From Lysobacter solisilvae (GTDB taxonomy: Bacteria; Pseudomonadota; Gammaproteobacteria; Xanthomonadales; Xanthomonadaceae): a DNA stretch of 64,000 nucleotides. The stretch is taken from the NCBI RefSeq assembly GCF_016613535.2, contig NZ_CP071518.1:2790001-2854000 (forward strand), written 5' to 3'. The notes under the pieces were generated by a model. The model was not told where the DNA came from, did not search any database, and worked only from the letters and a program-made list of their open reading frames with translations. This document shows, one piece after another, positions 7,606 through 18,100 of this stretch. The translations under genes were made by a program, and so were the position numbers. Positions within the stretch are counted from its first letter, which is position 1. Every line of letters starts with the position of its first letter.

Positions 7606-9528
7606 ATGGCAAAGATCATCGGCATCGACCTGGGCACGACCAACTCGTGCGTGGCGATCATGGAAGGCGGCAAGGCCCGCGTCATCGAAAACGCCGAAGG
7701 CGATCGCACGACCCCGTCGATCGTCGCCTTCACCAAGGACGGCGAAGTGCTGGTCGGCGCCTCGGCCAAGCGCCAGGCCGTGACCAACCCCAAGAACACC
7801 TTCTACGCGGTGAAGCGCCTGATCGGCCGCAAGTTCACCGACGCCGAAGTGCAGAAGGACATCGGCCTGGTCCCGTACAAGATCACCCAGCACGACAACG
7901 GCGATGCGTGGGTGGAAACGGCCGACGGCAAGAAGATGGCCCCGCAGCAGATCTCGGCCGAAGTGCTGGCCAAGATGAAGAAGACCGCCGAGGCCTACCT
8001 GGGCGAGACGGTCACCGAAGCGGTCATCACCGTGCCGGCCTACTTCAACGACAGCCAGCGCCAGGCCACCAAGGACGCCGGCAAGATCGCCGGCCTGGAC
8101 GTCAAGCGCATCATCAACGAGCCCACCGCGGCCGCGCTGGCCTACGGCATGGACAAGAAGGGCGGCGACCGCAAGGTGGCCGTGTACGACCTGGGCGGCG
8201 GCACCTTCGACGTGTCGATCATCGAGATCGCCTCGGTCGACGGCGAGATGCAGGTCGAGGTGCTGTCCACCAACGGCGACACCTTCCTGGGTGGCGAGGA
8301 CTTCGACAAGCGCGTCATCGACTACCTCGTGGAGGAGTTCAGCAAGGACCAGGGCATCGACCTGCGCAAGGACCACCTCGCGCTGCAGCGCCTGAAGGAC
8401 GCCGCCGAGCGGGCCAAGATCGAGCTGTCGTCCGCGCAGCACACCGAGGTGAACCTGCCCTACGTCACCGCCGACGCCTCCGGTCCCAAGCACCTCAACA
8501 TCAAGTTGACGCGCGCCAAGCTGGAGTCGCTGGTCGAAGACCTGGTCCGCAAGACGATCGAACCCTGCCGCATCGCCCTCAACGATGCCGGCCTGCGTGC
8601 GTCCGACATCGCCGAGGTGATCCTGGTCGGCGGCCAGACCCGCATGCCCAAGGTGCAGCAGGCGGTGACCGAGTTCTTCGGCAAGGAACCGCGCAAGGAC
8701 GTCAACCCGGACGAGGCCGTGGCCGTCGGCGCGGCGATCCAGGGCGGCGTGCTGCAGGGCGACGTCAAGGACGTGCTGCTGCTCGACGTGACCCCGCTGT
8801 CGCTGGGCATCGAGACCCTGGGCGGCGTGTTCACCAAGATCATCGAGAAGAACACCACGGTGCCGACCAAGGCCTCGCAGACCTTCTCCACCGCCGAGGA
8901 CAACCAGTCCGCGGTCACCGTGCACGTGCTGCAGGGTGAGCGCGAACAGGCCCGCTACAACAAGTCGCTGGCGCGCTTCGACCTGTCGGGCATCGAGCCC
9001 TCGCCGCGCGGCCTGCCGCAGATCGAGGTCTCCTTCGACATCGACGCCAACGGCATCGTGCACGTGACGGCCAAGGACAAGAAGACCGGCAAGGAGCAGA
9101 AGGTCGAGATCAAGGCCGGCTCGGGCCTGTCCGAGGACGAGATCCAGAAGATGGTCGCCGACGCCGAGGCCCACCGCGAGGAGGACAAGAAGTTCCACGA
9201 CCTCGTGCAGGCGCGCAACCAGGCCGACGGCCTGATCCACACCGCGCGCGGCGCCATCAAGGACAACGGCGACAAGGTGCCGGGCGACGTGATCGGCCGC
9301 ACCGAGGGCGCGATCGCCGAGCTGGAAACGGCGATGAAGGGCGACGACCAGGGCCAGATCGAGGCCAAGTCCAAGGCGCTGGAGGAAGCCGCGCAGGCGC
9401 TGTTCGCCGCGGCCGCGGCGGCGGGCCAGCCGGGTCCCGACATGGGCGCCGGCGCCGCCGGTGCCGCGCCGCAGGACGACGTGGTGGACGCGGAGTTCAC
9501 CGAAGTCCGCGACGAAGACAAGAAGTAA
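7606..9528 (+). CDS. dnaK: Chaperone protein DnaK (Hsp70)
   Basis: DnaK is an ATP-dependent chaperone acting with DnaJ and GrpE in the cytoplasm. The 640-residue length is typical. The ATPase domain begins [20 protein letters not shown] and has the phosphate-binding loops [15 protein letters not shown] (about residues 193-207) and [11 protein letters not shown]. The linker is [20 protein letters not shown]. The substrate-binding beta domain and helical lid follow, ending in an Ala/Gly-rich segment and the acidic tail [15 protein letters not shown], as in other gammaproteobacteria. ATG 7606 has AAGAGG nine bases upstream. A hairpin terminator between dnaK and dnaJ suggests that only part of the transcripts continue. 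Confidence 0.99.
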   Translation: MAKIIGIDLGTTNSCVAIMEGGKARVIENAEGDRTTPSIVAFTKDGEVLVGASAKRQAVTNPKNTFYAVKRLIGRKFTDAEVQKDIGLVPYKITQHDNGDAWVETADGKKMAPQQISAEVLAKMKKTAEAYLGETVTEAVITVPAYFNDSQRQATKDAGKIAGLDVKRIINEPTAAALAYGMDKKGGDRKVAVYDLGGGTFDVSIIEIASVDGEMQVEVLSTNGDTFLGGEDFDKRVIDYLVEEFSKDQGIDLRKDHLALQRLKDAAERAKIELSSAQHTEVNLPYVTADASGPKHLNIKLTRAKLESLVEDLVRKTIEPCRIALNDAGLRASDIAEVILVGGQTRMPKVQQAVTEFFGKEPRKDVNPDEAVAVGAAIQGGVLQGDVKDVLLLDVTPLSLGIETLGGVFTKIIEKNTTVPTKASQTFSTAEDNQSAVTVHVLQGEREQARYNKSLARFDLSGIEPSPRGLPQIEVSFDIDANGIVHVTAKDKKTGKEQKVEIKAGSGLSEDEIQKMVADAEAHREEDKKFHDLVQARNQADGLIHTARGAIKDNGDKVPGDVIGRTEGAIAELETAMKGDDQGQIEAKSKALEEAAQALFAAAAAAGQPGPDMGAGAAGAAPQDDVVDAEFTEVRDEDKK

Positions 9529-9554
9529 GCGCAACGGGACCCGCGCCCGGGCAT

Positions 9555-9595
9555 CGAAGGAGCAACGCCTCGGCTTGCTCCTTCGGTCTTTCTGC
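9555..9595 (+). terminator. Hairpin (partial terminator) between dnaK and dnaJ
   Basis: A perfect 11-bp stem, CGAAGGAGCAA at 9555-9565 paired with TTGCTCCTTCG at 9575-9585, with a 9-base loop. It is followed by GTCTTTCTG, a poor T-run. It may act as an attenuator that keeps DnaJ below DnaK levels, or as an mRNA processing or stability site. Confidence 0.7.
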
Positions 9596-9701
9596 CGCCG
9601 GCCCCGCGGTGCGCTCGCGGCGGTTCCGCCCCCGGCGGTCCGCTCCGGGTGCGCGCCACCGACCCGATCGATCAATCCCCCCAGGTTCCTGAAATTCCGG
9701 C

Positions 9702-10829
9702 ATGAGCAAGCGCGACTACTACGAAGTCCTGGGCGTGGCCCGTGACGCCAGCGAGGAAGACCTCAAGAAGGCCTACCGTCGCTGCGCGATGAAGTACCAC
9801 CCCGACCGCAATCCCGGCGACCACGCCGCGGAGGCTTCGTTCAAGGAGTCCAAGGAGGCCTACGAGGTGCTGTCGGACGGCGGCAAGCGCCGCATGTACG
9901 ACCAGCATGGCCACGCCGCGTTCGAGCACGGCATGGGCGGCGGCGGCCAGGGGCCGGGCTACGCCGACATGGGCGACATCTTCGGCGACATCTTCGGCAA
10001 CATCTTCGGCGGCGGCGCGGCGCGCGGCCAGCCGCGGCGCGGCGCCGACATCGGCTACGTGATGGAGCTGTCGCTGGAAGAAGCCGTGGGCGGCATCGAC
10101 AAGCAGATCGAGATCCCCACGCTCGACGAATGCGAAACCTGCAAGGGCTCGGGCTCGGCCGACGGCAAGCTCGACAACTGCGGAACCTGCCAGGGCCGCG
10201 GCCAAGTGCGCTTCCAGCGCGGCATCTTCTCCATGCAGCAGACCTGCCCGCATTGCGGCGGTCGCGGCAAGACCATCACCAGCCCCTGCGGCGACTGCCA
10301 CGGCCAGGGGCGGCTGGAACGCACCAAGACGCTGCAGGTCAAGATCCCGGCCGGCGTCGACAACGGCGACCGCATCCGCCTGGCGGGCGAGGGCGAGGCG
10401 GGCCCGGCCGGTTCGCCGCCCGGTGACCTGTACGTGGAAGTGCGCGTGCGCCCGCACGACATCTTCGAGCGCGACGGCGACGACCTGCATTGCGAAGTCC
10501 CGATCCGCATCTCGCAGGCGGCCCTGGGCGACAGCGTCCGCGTGCCCACGCTGGAGGGCGACGTGGAACTGCGCATCCCGGCCGAGACGCAGAGCGGCAA
10601 GCAGTTCCGCCTGCGCGACAAGGGCGTGCGCTCCGTGCGCAGCCGCGCCCCCGGCGACCTGTATTGCCGCGTCGTGGTCGAAACCCCCGTCAACCTCACG
10701 CCCGAACAGCGCGCCTTGCTGGAGCAGTTCGAGGCGACCTTCGTGGGCGACGGCGCGCGCCGGCATTCGCCGCGCGCATCGACCTTCCTCGATGGCGTGA
10801 AAGGGTTCTGGGACCGGATGACGTCCTGA
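9702..10829 (+). CDS. dnaJ: Chaperone protein DnaJ (Hsp40, type I)
   Basis: DnaJ stimulates the DnaK ATPase and delivers substrates. The 375-residue protein has the J domain ([20 protein letters not shown]) with the HPD motif at about residues 33-35, then a Gly/Phe-rich segment with repeats of GDIFG. Four zinc-binding CxxCxGxG motifs follow: [24 protein letters not shown] and CGDCHGQG. The C-terminal substrate domains include [20 protein letters not shown]. All key residues are present. It is the last gene of the hrcA-grpE-dnaK-dnaJ run. Confidence 0.98.
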   Translation: MSKRDYYEVLGVARDASEEDLKKAYRRCAMKYHPDRNPGDHAAEASFKESKEAYEVLSDGGKRRMYDQHGHAAFEHGMGGGGQGPGYADMGDIFGDIFGNIFGGGAARGQPRRGADIGYVMELSLEEAVGGIDKQIEIPTLDECETCKGSGSADGKLDNCGTCQGRGQVRFQRGIFSMQQTCPHCGGRGKTITSPCGDCHGQGRLERTKTLQVKIPAGVDNGDRIRLAGEGEAGPAGSPPGDLYVEVRVRPHDIFERDGDDLHCEVPIRISQAALGDSVRVPTLEGDVELRIPAETQSGKQFRLRDKGVRSVRSRAPGDLYCRVVVETPVNLTPEQRALLEQFEATFVGDGARRHSPRASTFLDGVKGFWDRMTS

Positions 10830-11037
10830 GCCCGGCGCCGGTGCCGGATCCCGCGCCGGCGCACCAGTCCACCTCCCCCGGATCCGGCATGTGGCCGGCG
10901 CGTGGGGCGCGACACTTGATAACCTTTCGCCGCGCGGATCTGGCGCGCGCCCTTTCCGGGGCGCGTGTTCCGGACCGCCCATGCCGGGCGCGCACGACTC
11001 GCGGGTGCCGGCGTCAACTTTCCAGGGGATGCAATCG

Positions 11038-12945
11038 ATGAAATTCGTGAATTTCCGCTGGCTTGGCCTGGCGGCCGGGCTGGCCTGCGCCAGCGCCGTG
11101 GCTGCCGAACCGGCCAAGCCGGCCTAGCCGGCCGAACCGGCCAAGCCGGTCGAGCTGTTCGTCAAGACCCAGCGCTACAACGTCGCCTACACGATCAATG
11201 CCGACGGCTCCTACGTGGAAGACCGCGAGTGGGCCGTGCAGATCGTCAAGGAGCAGGCGGTCGACTACATGAAGGACACCTCGATCTCCTACAGCACGAG
11301 CATCCAGAAGGCGGACGTGATCTCCGCCTATACGCTCAAGGCCGACGGGCGCCGGATCGACGTGCCCAAGGCCAACTTCCAGGTCGAAACCAACGGCGGC
11401 AAGGGCGACGGCGGTCCGGCGTTCTCCGACCGCACCACCATGACGGTGGTCTTCCCGGAGCTGGCGGTGAATGACACCGTCGTCTTCGCCTATCGCCTGA
11501 CCGGCAGCCAGCCGGTGTTCGAGCGTCACTTCTCCACGGTCGAGAACTTCAATCCCTCGACCTACTACGGCGACGTGCGGATGAAGATCGACGCGCCCGA
11601 GACCATGCCGGCGCGGTACGAGGCGTGGCAGCTGAAGGAAGCGCGCAATGCCGTGGCGAACGGCCGCCGGGTCATCGAATGGACCTGGCAGAACCGCGCA
11701 CCGATGGAAAGCACGCGCAAGGACTGGTCGGTGTATGAACTCGGCCAGGCCCCGGGTCTGGCGTACTCGACGTTCCCCGACTACGCCAGCATCGCCGATG
11801 CCTACGGTGCGCGCGCGCTGCCCAAGGCGGCGGTGACCCCGCGCATCCAGAAGCTGGCCGACGAAGTCGCCGCCGGCCGCACGGGCACGCGCGAGATCGC
11901 GCACGCGCTGTACGACTGGGTGGCCACGGAGATCTCCTACGCCGGCAACTGCATCGGACTGGGCGCGGTGGTGCCGCGCGACACCGATTTCGTGCTCGAC
12001 AACCGCATGGGCGACTGCAAGGACCACGCCACGCTGCTGCAGGCCATGCTCGCGGCCAAGGGCATCCGCAGCCAGCAGGCACTGATCAACGCCGGCAATT
12101 CCTACGGCCTGCCGAAGATCCCGGTGGTCTCGATGGTCAACCACGTGATCACCTACATCCCCGAGCTGGACATGTACCTGGATTCCACCTCGTCGGACAC
12201 GCCCTTCGGCAGCGTGCCGCCCTCCAGCGCGGGCAAGCCCGTGCTCCTGGTCGACGGTTACCGCGACGGGTCGCGCACCCCGCCCATGCCGGTGGGCCGC
12301 AACCGGCAGGTGCAGTCCACGCACCTGAAGGTGCTGGCCGACGGTTCGGTCGAAGGCGACATGACCGTGAAGCTGGCGGGCATGTACGGCGCCGCCTCGC
12401 GCGCCGGGCTGCGCGAGGTGACCGAGCAGCAGCGCCAGGAGATGGTGAAGAACTACTTCGAGCGCAGCGGTCACGAGGGCAGCGGCAGCATCGAGTGGGA
12501 CGACGCCAAGGCCTTGGCCGACAGCCACCGCTACAGCGCGAAGTTCCAGGTCAAGGAACTGCTCCCGGTCCCCGGCGCCTTCCAGGTGGACGCGCCGTTC
12601 TTCAGCGCCGGCGGCGTGGCGCGCTTCGCGGCGGGCGGCGCGGATGAGGTCGATCCCGACTTCCCCAGCGCGTGCACCAGCGGTTATGCGGAGGAAGAGT
12701 TCACCTATGAATTCGCGCCGGAACTGAAAGTCCTGGCCGTGCCGTCGAACCTCAAGCTCGCCAATGACCTGATCAGCTACGAGGCCAGCTACGAGCTGGA
12801 CGGCAACCGCTTGAAGGTGCGCCGCGTGATCGACGACCGCACGCCCGGTCCGACCTGCGCGCCGGCCGTCAATGCGGCCAACCAGGCGCTGCTGAAGAAG
12901 GTGCTGTCCAACCTGAAGTCGCAGGTGGTGTACGGGACGAATTGA
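11038..12945 (+). pseudogene. DUF3857/transglutaminase-like exported protein, interrupted by an in-frame TAG
   Basis: The gene encodes a DUF3857 plus transglutaminase-core protein of about 635 residues. The frame starts at ATG 11038 with a clear signal peptide (MKFVNFRWLGLAAGLACASA, then VAAEPAKPA). A TAG at 11125-11127 (codon 30) interrupts a repetitive PAKPAEPAKP linker, after which the same frame runs to 12945. The body has the expected catalytic Cys in RMGDCKDHATLLQ, the His in MVNHVITYIPE and the Asp in MYLDSTSSD. A single change from AAG or CAG explains the TAG. Internal initiation at ATG 11215 would give a 576-residue product with no export signal. Either a point mutation or a sequence error is possible. 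Substrate unknown. Confidence 0.85.
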
Positions 12946-13005
12946 GGGGGGCGGGTCCGGGTCTGTCTGATGGCGTGGCAACCGGGACCGTCCCAGCCTG
13001 TCCGG

Positions 13006-13260
13006 CCTGCGCAGTGCGCGGCGGCTCGATCGGGTGCTCCTTCGCTTTGAGGGGCACCTGGCGCGGCCCCGCCTGTCAGGGCTGCGCAGCGCGCGGCGGC
13101 GCGTTCGGGGGCTTCCACGCTTTGAGGGGCACCTGGCGCGGCTGCGCAGCGCGCGGCGGCGCGTTTGGGGGCTGCTTTGCGTTGAGGGGCACCTGGCGCG
13201 GCTACGCAGCGCGCGGCGGCGCGATTGGGCGCTGCCACGCTCTCAGCAGAACCTGGCGCG
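13006..13260. repeat. 60-bp tandem repeat array (4 copies)
   Basis: Copies lie at 13006-13065, 13081-13140, 13141-13200 and 13201-13260, with a 15-bp insert after the first. Conserved blocks are CTGCGCAGCGCGCGGCGGCG and TTGAGGGGCACCTGGCGCG. Because 60 and 15 are multiples of three, a frame read through it gives 20-residue repeats containing RGTWRG and AARGG. Changes between copies fall in all codon positions, so coding is not supported. It fills most of the 368-base gap before the GGDEF gene. Confidence 0.95.
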
Positions 13261-13313
13261 CCCTTGCAACAAACCCGGGGCGACGTTAGCGTCGGCGCAA
13301 GGGCCGGGGGCCC

Positions 13314-14807
13314 GTGGGGCACGATGTGGTCGCGGACAGTTCGGATCGTCAGGAACATGCGCTTGGGGAGCAGGCTCTCAAGGAGCAGGCTCTCAAAGGG
13401 CAGTCTGCGGGGCTTGCCGGCCCTGCAGGCCAGGCGTGGCTCCTCCCCGACGACGTGCCGGCCGCGCTGCTGGTCTATGACGACGACATGCCGGTGGCCG
13501 CCAATGACCGCGCCCGCCAGTTGCTGCGCCTGGGCAGTGAGGCTTCGCTGGCCCAGTTGCGCCACACCCTGGATCCCGACCACTGCCTGGCCGCGATGCT
13601 CGAGGCGGCCGGGCCCGAAGGCGCGGCGATGGAATGCCGACTGCACGATGGCACCCGCCTGCGGCTGCGCGTCCAGGGCGTTCCGGTCGCATCGCGGCCG
13701 GGACGTCGCGTCGTGGTGCTGGAGGACATCGGTCCGCGCGAGGACAGCGAACGCCAGCTCCAGCGCCGCCTGCTGTTCGAACGCCTGCTCACGGAGGCGT
13801 CGGCGGCGCTGATCCGCAGCGATGACGAAGCGCTCGACCTGGTCGTCGTCAACATGCTGGGCTCGATCGGCAGCTTCTTCGGCGTCGACCGGGCCTACGT
13901 GTTCCTGATCGACGAGTGCGCGCAGACGCAGAGCAATACCCACGAATGGGTGGCGGCCGGGATTTCCCGCGAGGCGCCCAATCTCCAGGACGTTCCGCTG
14001 ACGACCTTCCCCTGGCTGCTGCAGCAGCTGCGCGCCGATCGCGTGTTCCGCGTGGAGGACGTGGCGGCCCTGCCGCCGGAGGCCGCGAACGAACGCAGCG
14101 AATTCGAGCGCGAGGGCATCCAGTCCCTGCTCGTGGTGCCGCTGTGGACCGGGCTGCGCCTGGACGGCTTCGTCGGCTTCGACGCGGTGCGGCACCGGGT
14201 GGAGTGGGGCGAACACTACGTGATCGGCCTGCGGCTGATGACACAGATGATCTCCAACGCGCTGGAGGCCCGGGCCATGTCGCGGCGCCTGCACATGCTC
14301 GCCTTCCAGGATCCGCTGACCGGCCTGCCCAACCGCAAGCGGCTCGAGGACGACTTCACGATCGCCTCGCGCGTCGCGGGCGCGGCGCCCGAGCGGATCG
14401 TGGTGGCCGTGGTCGACGTGGACAATTTCAAGCAGATCAACGACACCCATGGCCACGCCGTCGGCGACCGCGTGCTGTGCGAGATCGGCCGGCGCCTGCA
14501 GGGCGTCATGCGCGAGACCGACACCGTGGCCCGCATCGGCGGCGACGAGTTCGTCGTGGTCGCGCACCGCCTGGACGCGGCCGGCCTGTCGCGCCTGGCC
14601 GACCGGCTGCTGACGGCCTGCGCGACGCCGGTGGAAGTCGATGGACTGGAACTGCGCCTGGGCCTGAGCGTGGGCCTGGTCCGCGCGTCCGATGGCGCCG
14701 AAGCGCTCGACGGACTGCTGCGCAAGGCGGACCTGGCGATGTACCGGGCCAAGGCGGAAGGCAAGAACCGGTGGGTGGAGAGCCTGGCGGACGAAGTGGA
14801 CTTCTGA
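13314..14807 (+). CDS. Diguanylate cyclase with PAS-like and GAF sensor domains
   Basis: Predicted to make cyclic di-GMP from two GTP. The 497-residue protein has an N-terminal PAS-like region (AALLVYDDDMPVAANDRARQ, about residues 50-150), a GAF domain (about residues 165-330, with FFGVDRAYVFLIDE and GIQSLLVVPLWTGLRLDGFV), and a C-terminal GGDEF domain. That domain has DPLTGLPNRKRLEDD, the metal-binding DVDNFKQINDTHGHAVGD and an intact IGGDEF active site. No transmembrane segment is evident. The N-terminus carries a short repeat (ALGEQALKEQALKGQ, from 15-bp DNA repeats), so the start at 13314 is uncertain and translation may begin further in. It could feed the c-di-GMP pool controlled by RpfG. 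Confidence 0.9.
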   Translation: MGHDVVADSSDRQEHALGEQALKEQALKGQSAGLAGPAGQAWLLPDDVPAALLVYDDDMPVAANDRARQLLRLGSEASLAQLRHTLDPDHCLAAMLEAAGPEGAAMECRLHDGTRLRLRVQGVPVASRPGRRVVVLEDIGPREDSERQLQRRLLFERLLTEASAALIRSDDEALDLVVVNMLGSIGSFFGVDRAYVFLIDECAQTQSNTHEWVAAGISREAPNLQDVPLTTFPWLLQQLRADRVFRVEDVAALPPEAANERSEFEREGIQSLLVVPLWTGLRLDGFVGFDAVRHRVEWGEHYVIGLRLMTQMISNALEARAMSRRLHMLAFQDPLTGLPNRKRLEDDFTIASRVAGAAPERIVVAVVDVDNFKQINDTHGHAVGDRVLCEIGRRLQGVMRETDTVARIGGDEFVVVAHRLDAAGLSRLADRLLTACATPVEVDGLELRLGLSVGLVRASDGAEALDGLLRKADLAMYRAKAEGKNRWVESLADEVDF

Positions 14808-14884
14808 GCCGGCGTCCACGCAGGGGAGGGCAGCCGGAAATCTCCGCGCTGTTCACTACGGCCGGCAGCGGCTAGCCTGTGGCC

Positions 14885-15604
14885 ATGAACGAGGCAACTT
14901 CCCCCGTGCGCCTGCTCGTCCACGGCGCATCCGGCCGCATGGGCCAGGCCCTGCTGAGGCTGGCCGCCGAACGCGACGACATCGCCATCGCCGGAGCGGT
15001 ATCGCGCCGAGTGGAAGCGCGCGTGGTCGACGGCATCCCCCATTTCGCGGCGACCGAGCTGGCGGGCGTTCCGCCGTTCGATGTCGCCATCGACTTCAGC
15101 CTGCCCGAAGCGTTCGACGCCATCACGCAGGCCTGCGTGGCCCGTGACGCGGCCCTGGTATCGGGGACGACCGGGCTGTCGCCCGGGCAGCGGCAGGCCC
15201 TCGACCAGGCGGCGGGCCGCATCCCGGTGCTGTGGGCCTCCAATTTCAGCCTGGGCGTGGCGGTGCTGCACGAACTGGTGGAGCGGGCCGCAGCGGCGCT
15301 GCCCGGCTGGGACTGCGACATCGTCGAGGCGCACCACACGCGCAAGCTGGATGCGCCGTCGGGTACGGCGCTGACCCTGGGGGAAGTCGCCGCGCGCGGC
15401 GGCGCCCAGGCCCGGTATGCCTCCCTGCGCGCCGGCGACATCGTGGGGGAGCACACGGTCCAGTTCACCGCGGCCGGCGAGCGCATCGAGCTGATCCACC
15501 GCGCCACCAGCCGCGACATCTTCGCGCGCGGGGCCCTGCATGCGGCCGTCCGGCTGCGGGGTCGCCCCGCGGGCCACTACTCGCTGCGGGACCTGCTCGA
15601 CTGA
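14885..15604 (+). CDS. dapB: 4-hydroxy-tetrahydrodipicolinate reductase DapB
   Basis: DapB reduces hydroxy-tetrahydrodipicolinate with NAD(P)H in the lysine/diaminopimelate pathway. The 239-residue protein is shorter than E. coli DapB (273) but close to xanthomonad versions. It has the Rossmann dinucleotide-binding loop VHGASGRMGQALL at the N-terminus, SGTTGLSPGQ, the catalytic segment EAHHTRKLDAPSGTAL (His and Lys of the active site), and the C-terminal HRATSRDIFARGALHAA. ATG 14885 is preferred over an in-frame GTG at 14879. A weak -10-like TAGCCT sits six bases before the ATG. Confidence 0.97.
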   Translation: MNEATSPVRLLVHGASGRMGQALLRLAAERDDIAIAGAVSRRVEARVVDGIPHFAATELAGVPPFDVAIDFSLPEAFDAITQACVARDAALVSGTTGLSPGQRQALDQAAGRIPVLWASNFSLGVAVLHELVERAAAALPGWDCDIVEAHHTRKLDAPSGTALTLGEVAARGGAQARYASLRAGDIVGEHTVQFTAAGERIELIHRATSRDIFARGALHAAVRLRGRPAGHYSLRDLLD

Positions 15605-15787
15605 TCCGGGCGCCTCGCCCCCCGGGGCGGGCCGCGAACCTGGGGACGGGGGAAGTGTGAACTGCGACACGGTCGCTTGACCTTCCATCCGCCGACGAAC
15701 GGAGCGTAGCGCCGGATTTTGACGAAGATCACCTTGCTGGTTCAGCAACTGGTTAGGATGCCCTCGAGATCCAAGGGAAGTGTTGGC

Positions 15788-18016
15788 ATGTCCATCGACG
15801 GCGAGTCATTTCCGGCTGGAAGCCGGGACCCGCAATTGCTGCTTGCGGCAATGCAGCGCATCACCCAGGAACAGCTGGGGGCCGCGCTCGAGCGCGTCCT
15901 GCGCCGTACCGACGACTACCTGTTCGACAGCAGCAACAGTGGTGGCGGCGGCGCCGAGCTGACGGCGCTGCGTGACCTGCGCCGGGCGCGCGCCCAGATC
16001 CAGCAGCGTTTCGACCAGACCGTCGCCACCGGTTTCCGGCGGCTGCAGGAAGCGCCGATGGCGGGCCGGACGATGGATGCTTCCTCCCTCAGCCTGGTCT
16101 CGGACGAGGCGCTGGAAGAGCAACTGGCCACCGAGCAGGTCGTCGACAGCCTGAGCAAGGCGTTCGCCCCGGGCCTGGAACTGCTGGACAAGCGCCTGGC
16201 CGCACTGACCGAGCGGCCCGTGCTGCATGCCAAGGACAACCCGGCCGGGCCCAAGTTCATCTCCGAATCGATGAGTGGCGCGTTGTCCGCGCTCGAGGTC
16301 TCCGCCAACGTCCGCATCGTGCTCTTCAAGTTCCTGGAGCGCGAACTGGCCCCCGTGCTGGGTCCGCTCTACGAGCGACTCAATGCCGGCCTGGCGGGCG
16401 CCGGCGTGCTGCCGATGATCAAGCCGACCAAGCGCGCCGAGCCGCTTCCCCAGCAGGCGGCCACCGTGGTCGAAACGCCGGCCGATCCGGCCACCGCCGC
16501 CGCGATGGCCGGCGTGGTGGCGGCGCAGGGGGGAATGGCCGGGCCGGGCGACCAGGCCCTGTTCTCGAGCCTCTTGAATCTCCTCCAGACCTGGCGGCAG
16601 GCGATGCAGCCGCAGCGGTCGGACGGTGGTGGCGGCGGCGTCGGCGGCGGTGCTGGCGGCCCCAGCATGAGCACGACCGACGTCATGACCGTGCTGTCCC
16701 TGCTGCAACGCGAGGCGCCCCCCAGTTTCGAGCCCGCCGCGAGCGGTGAGACCCGGGCCCCGCTGGCCGACCAGATGCGCAACCAGCTCATCGAGGGCGC
16801 CCGGCGCCTGGGAATGGGCGAGCGCATGAGCCTGTCGAACGTGGACGAGGATGCCGTGGACCTGGTCGGCATGCTCTTCGACGTGCTGCTGGACGAACGC
16901 CATTTCGAACCCGACGTGCGCTCCAAGCTCAACCGGCTGCTGGTGCCCTACATCAAGGTCGCGGTGAAGGACCGCCGCCTGTTCCTCTACAAGGCCCATC
17001 CGGCCCGCCGCCTGCTCAACGTCGTGGCCGAAGCCAGCGAGGGCAATCGCGGCGAGAGCGTCCAGGACCGCGAGCTGATGGCGCGCGTGGACACGACCAT
17101 CGAACGGCTCGTGGTGGAGTTCAACGAAGACATCGCGATCTTCGAGACGCTCGAGCAGGAGCTGCGTTCCTTCATGGAACAGCACCGCAAGCGCATCGAG
17201 GTCACCGAACGACGCGCCGCGGAGGCGCAGCGGGGCCGCGAACGCCTGGAGCAGGCGCGCGAGGACGTGTCCGTCGATCTCACCATCGTCCGCCAGATGC
17301 GCGACCTGCCGCCGGCGCTGGATGCCTTCGTCGTCCAGTACGCGGCCCACCACCTCACCCAGCTCGTCCTGCGCGAAGGCAAGGATTCGCCGCGCTACGC
17401 CGAGGCGATCCGTGCGGTCACCTCGGTCATGGCGATCTACGACCAGGCCGAACTGGGCGTACCGATGGACCGGTTGCCCGCGCTCGACAAGCCGACCATC
17501 GAAACCATCCTGGCCAGTTCCGGCCTGCTGGGCGCCACGGCCGACGACGTCGTGGCGACGCTGCAGCGCACGCTCACCCAGATTTCCGCCGGCGACGAGG
17601 CCGCGGCCAGCGCCGAGCAACTGCCGGTGTCGCCCGTGCCGCCGCCGCCGCCCGAACCCGCCGCGGCCGAGCCCGACCTGGAACTCATCGCGGGCAATTC
17701 CACCCTCGACTTCGATCCGGCGATGGCCGATCGCATGCGGGCGCTGGAAGTGGGCACCTGGATCCAGCTGACCAGCGAAAGCGGTCGCGTGGAGCCGGCC
17801 AAGGTGTCGTGGGTCAGCCCGATCTCCTCGCGCCTGCTGTTCGTCAATCGCCGTGGCATCCGCGTGCTGGTCGCCTCGGCCGAGGAGCTGGCGGCGATGG
17901 CGCGCCTGGGCCGTGTCCAGCTGCGCGAAGCCGACACCGCCTTCGACGACGCGATGCAGCAGGTGATGGGTCGCCTGAAGTCCAGCGCGCCCCCGGGGGC
18001 ATCGTTCAACGCCTGA
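15788..18016 (+). CDS. DUF1631 family protein
   Basis: A large (742-residue) cytoplasmic protein of the DUF1631 family, whose members are sometimes mislabelled thymidine phosphorylase. Function is unknown. The N-terminal half carries the family's helical regions (DYLFDSSNSGGG, RRARAQIQQRFDQ), then a Gly-rich linker near residue 280. The helical core has SKLNRLLVPYIKVAVKDRRL and ARRLLNVVAEA, and a coiled coil lies around residues 460-500. The C-terminal barrel (WIQLTSESGRVEPAKVSWVS, RLLFVNRRG) resembles a PilZ-type fold, so c-di-GMP binding is possible but the classical RxxxR motif was not identified. ATG 15788 is chosen for the purine-rich AAGGGAAG just upstream; TTG 15719 is an alternative. 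Confidence 0.85.
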   Translation: MSIDGESFPAGSRDPQLLLAAMQRITQEQLGAALERVLRRTDDYLFDSSNSGGGGAELTALRDLRRARAQIQQRFDQTVATGFRRLQEAPMAGRTMDASSLSLVSDEALEEQLATEQVVDSLSKAFAPGLELLDKRLAALTERPVLHAKDNPAGPKFISESMSGALSALEVSANVRIVLFKFLERELAPVLGPLYERLNAGLAGAGVLPMIKPTKRAEPLPQQAATVVETPADPATAAAMAGVVAAQGGMAGPGDQALFSSLLNLLQTWRQAMQPQRSDGGGGGVGGGAGGPSMSTTDVMTVLSLLQREAPPSFEPAASGETRAPLADQMRNQLIEGARRLGMGERMSLSNVDEDAVDLVGMLFDVLLDERHFEPDVRSKLNRLLVPYIKVAVKDRRLFLYKAHPARRLLNVVAEASEGNRGESVQDRELMARVDTTIERLVVEFNEDIAIFETLEQELRSFMEQHRKRIEVTERRAAEAQRGRERLEQAREDVSVDLTIVRQMRDLPPALDAFVVQYAAHHLTQLVLREGKDSPRYAEAIRAVTSVMAIYDQAELGVPMDRLPALDKPTIETILASSGLLGATADDVVATLQRTLTQISAGDEAAASAEQLPVSPVPPPPPEPAAAEPDLELIAGNSTLDFDPAMADRMRALEVGTWIQLTSESGRVEPAKVSWVSPISSRLLFVNRRGIRVLVASAEELAAMARLGRVQLREADTAFDDAMQQVMGRLKSSAPPGASFNA

Positions 18017-18027
18017 ACTCGGCCGTC

Positions 18028-18100
18028 CCTGGATGCGTCGCCCCTGGATGCGACAGCCGTGGATGTGATCGCCTGGATGCGATCGCCGTGGATGTGAATG
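18028..18100. repeat. 15-bp degenerate tandem repeat (CTGGATGCGATCGCC type, about 5 copies)
   Basis: Units such as CCTGGATGCGTCGCC, CCTGGATGCGACAGC and CTGGATGCGATCGCC follow one another just after the DUF1631 stop. The rest of the 448-base gap before carA (18101-18464) shows no gene; it holds GC-rich sequence, a short direct repeat TCGGCGCCCATCAC near 18275-18305, and the carA promoter. Confidence 0.75.

Noticed and set aside
7573-9675. Long minus-strand frame opposite dnaK
   Set aside because: A shadow of high-GC dnaK codons; no family resemblance, and dnaK is certain.
15655-15675. Possible Clp/CRP site (GTGTGAACTGCGACACG)
   Set aside because: Only one half matches TGTGA; the second half does not fit TCACA at the right spacing.
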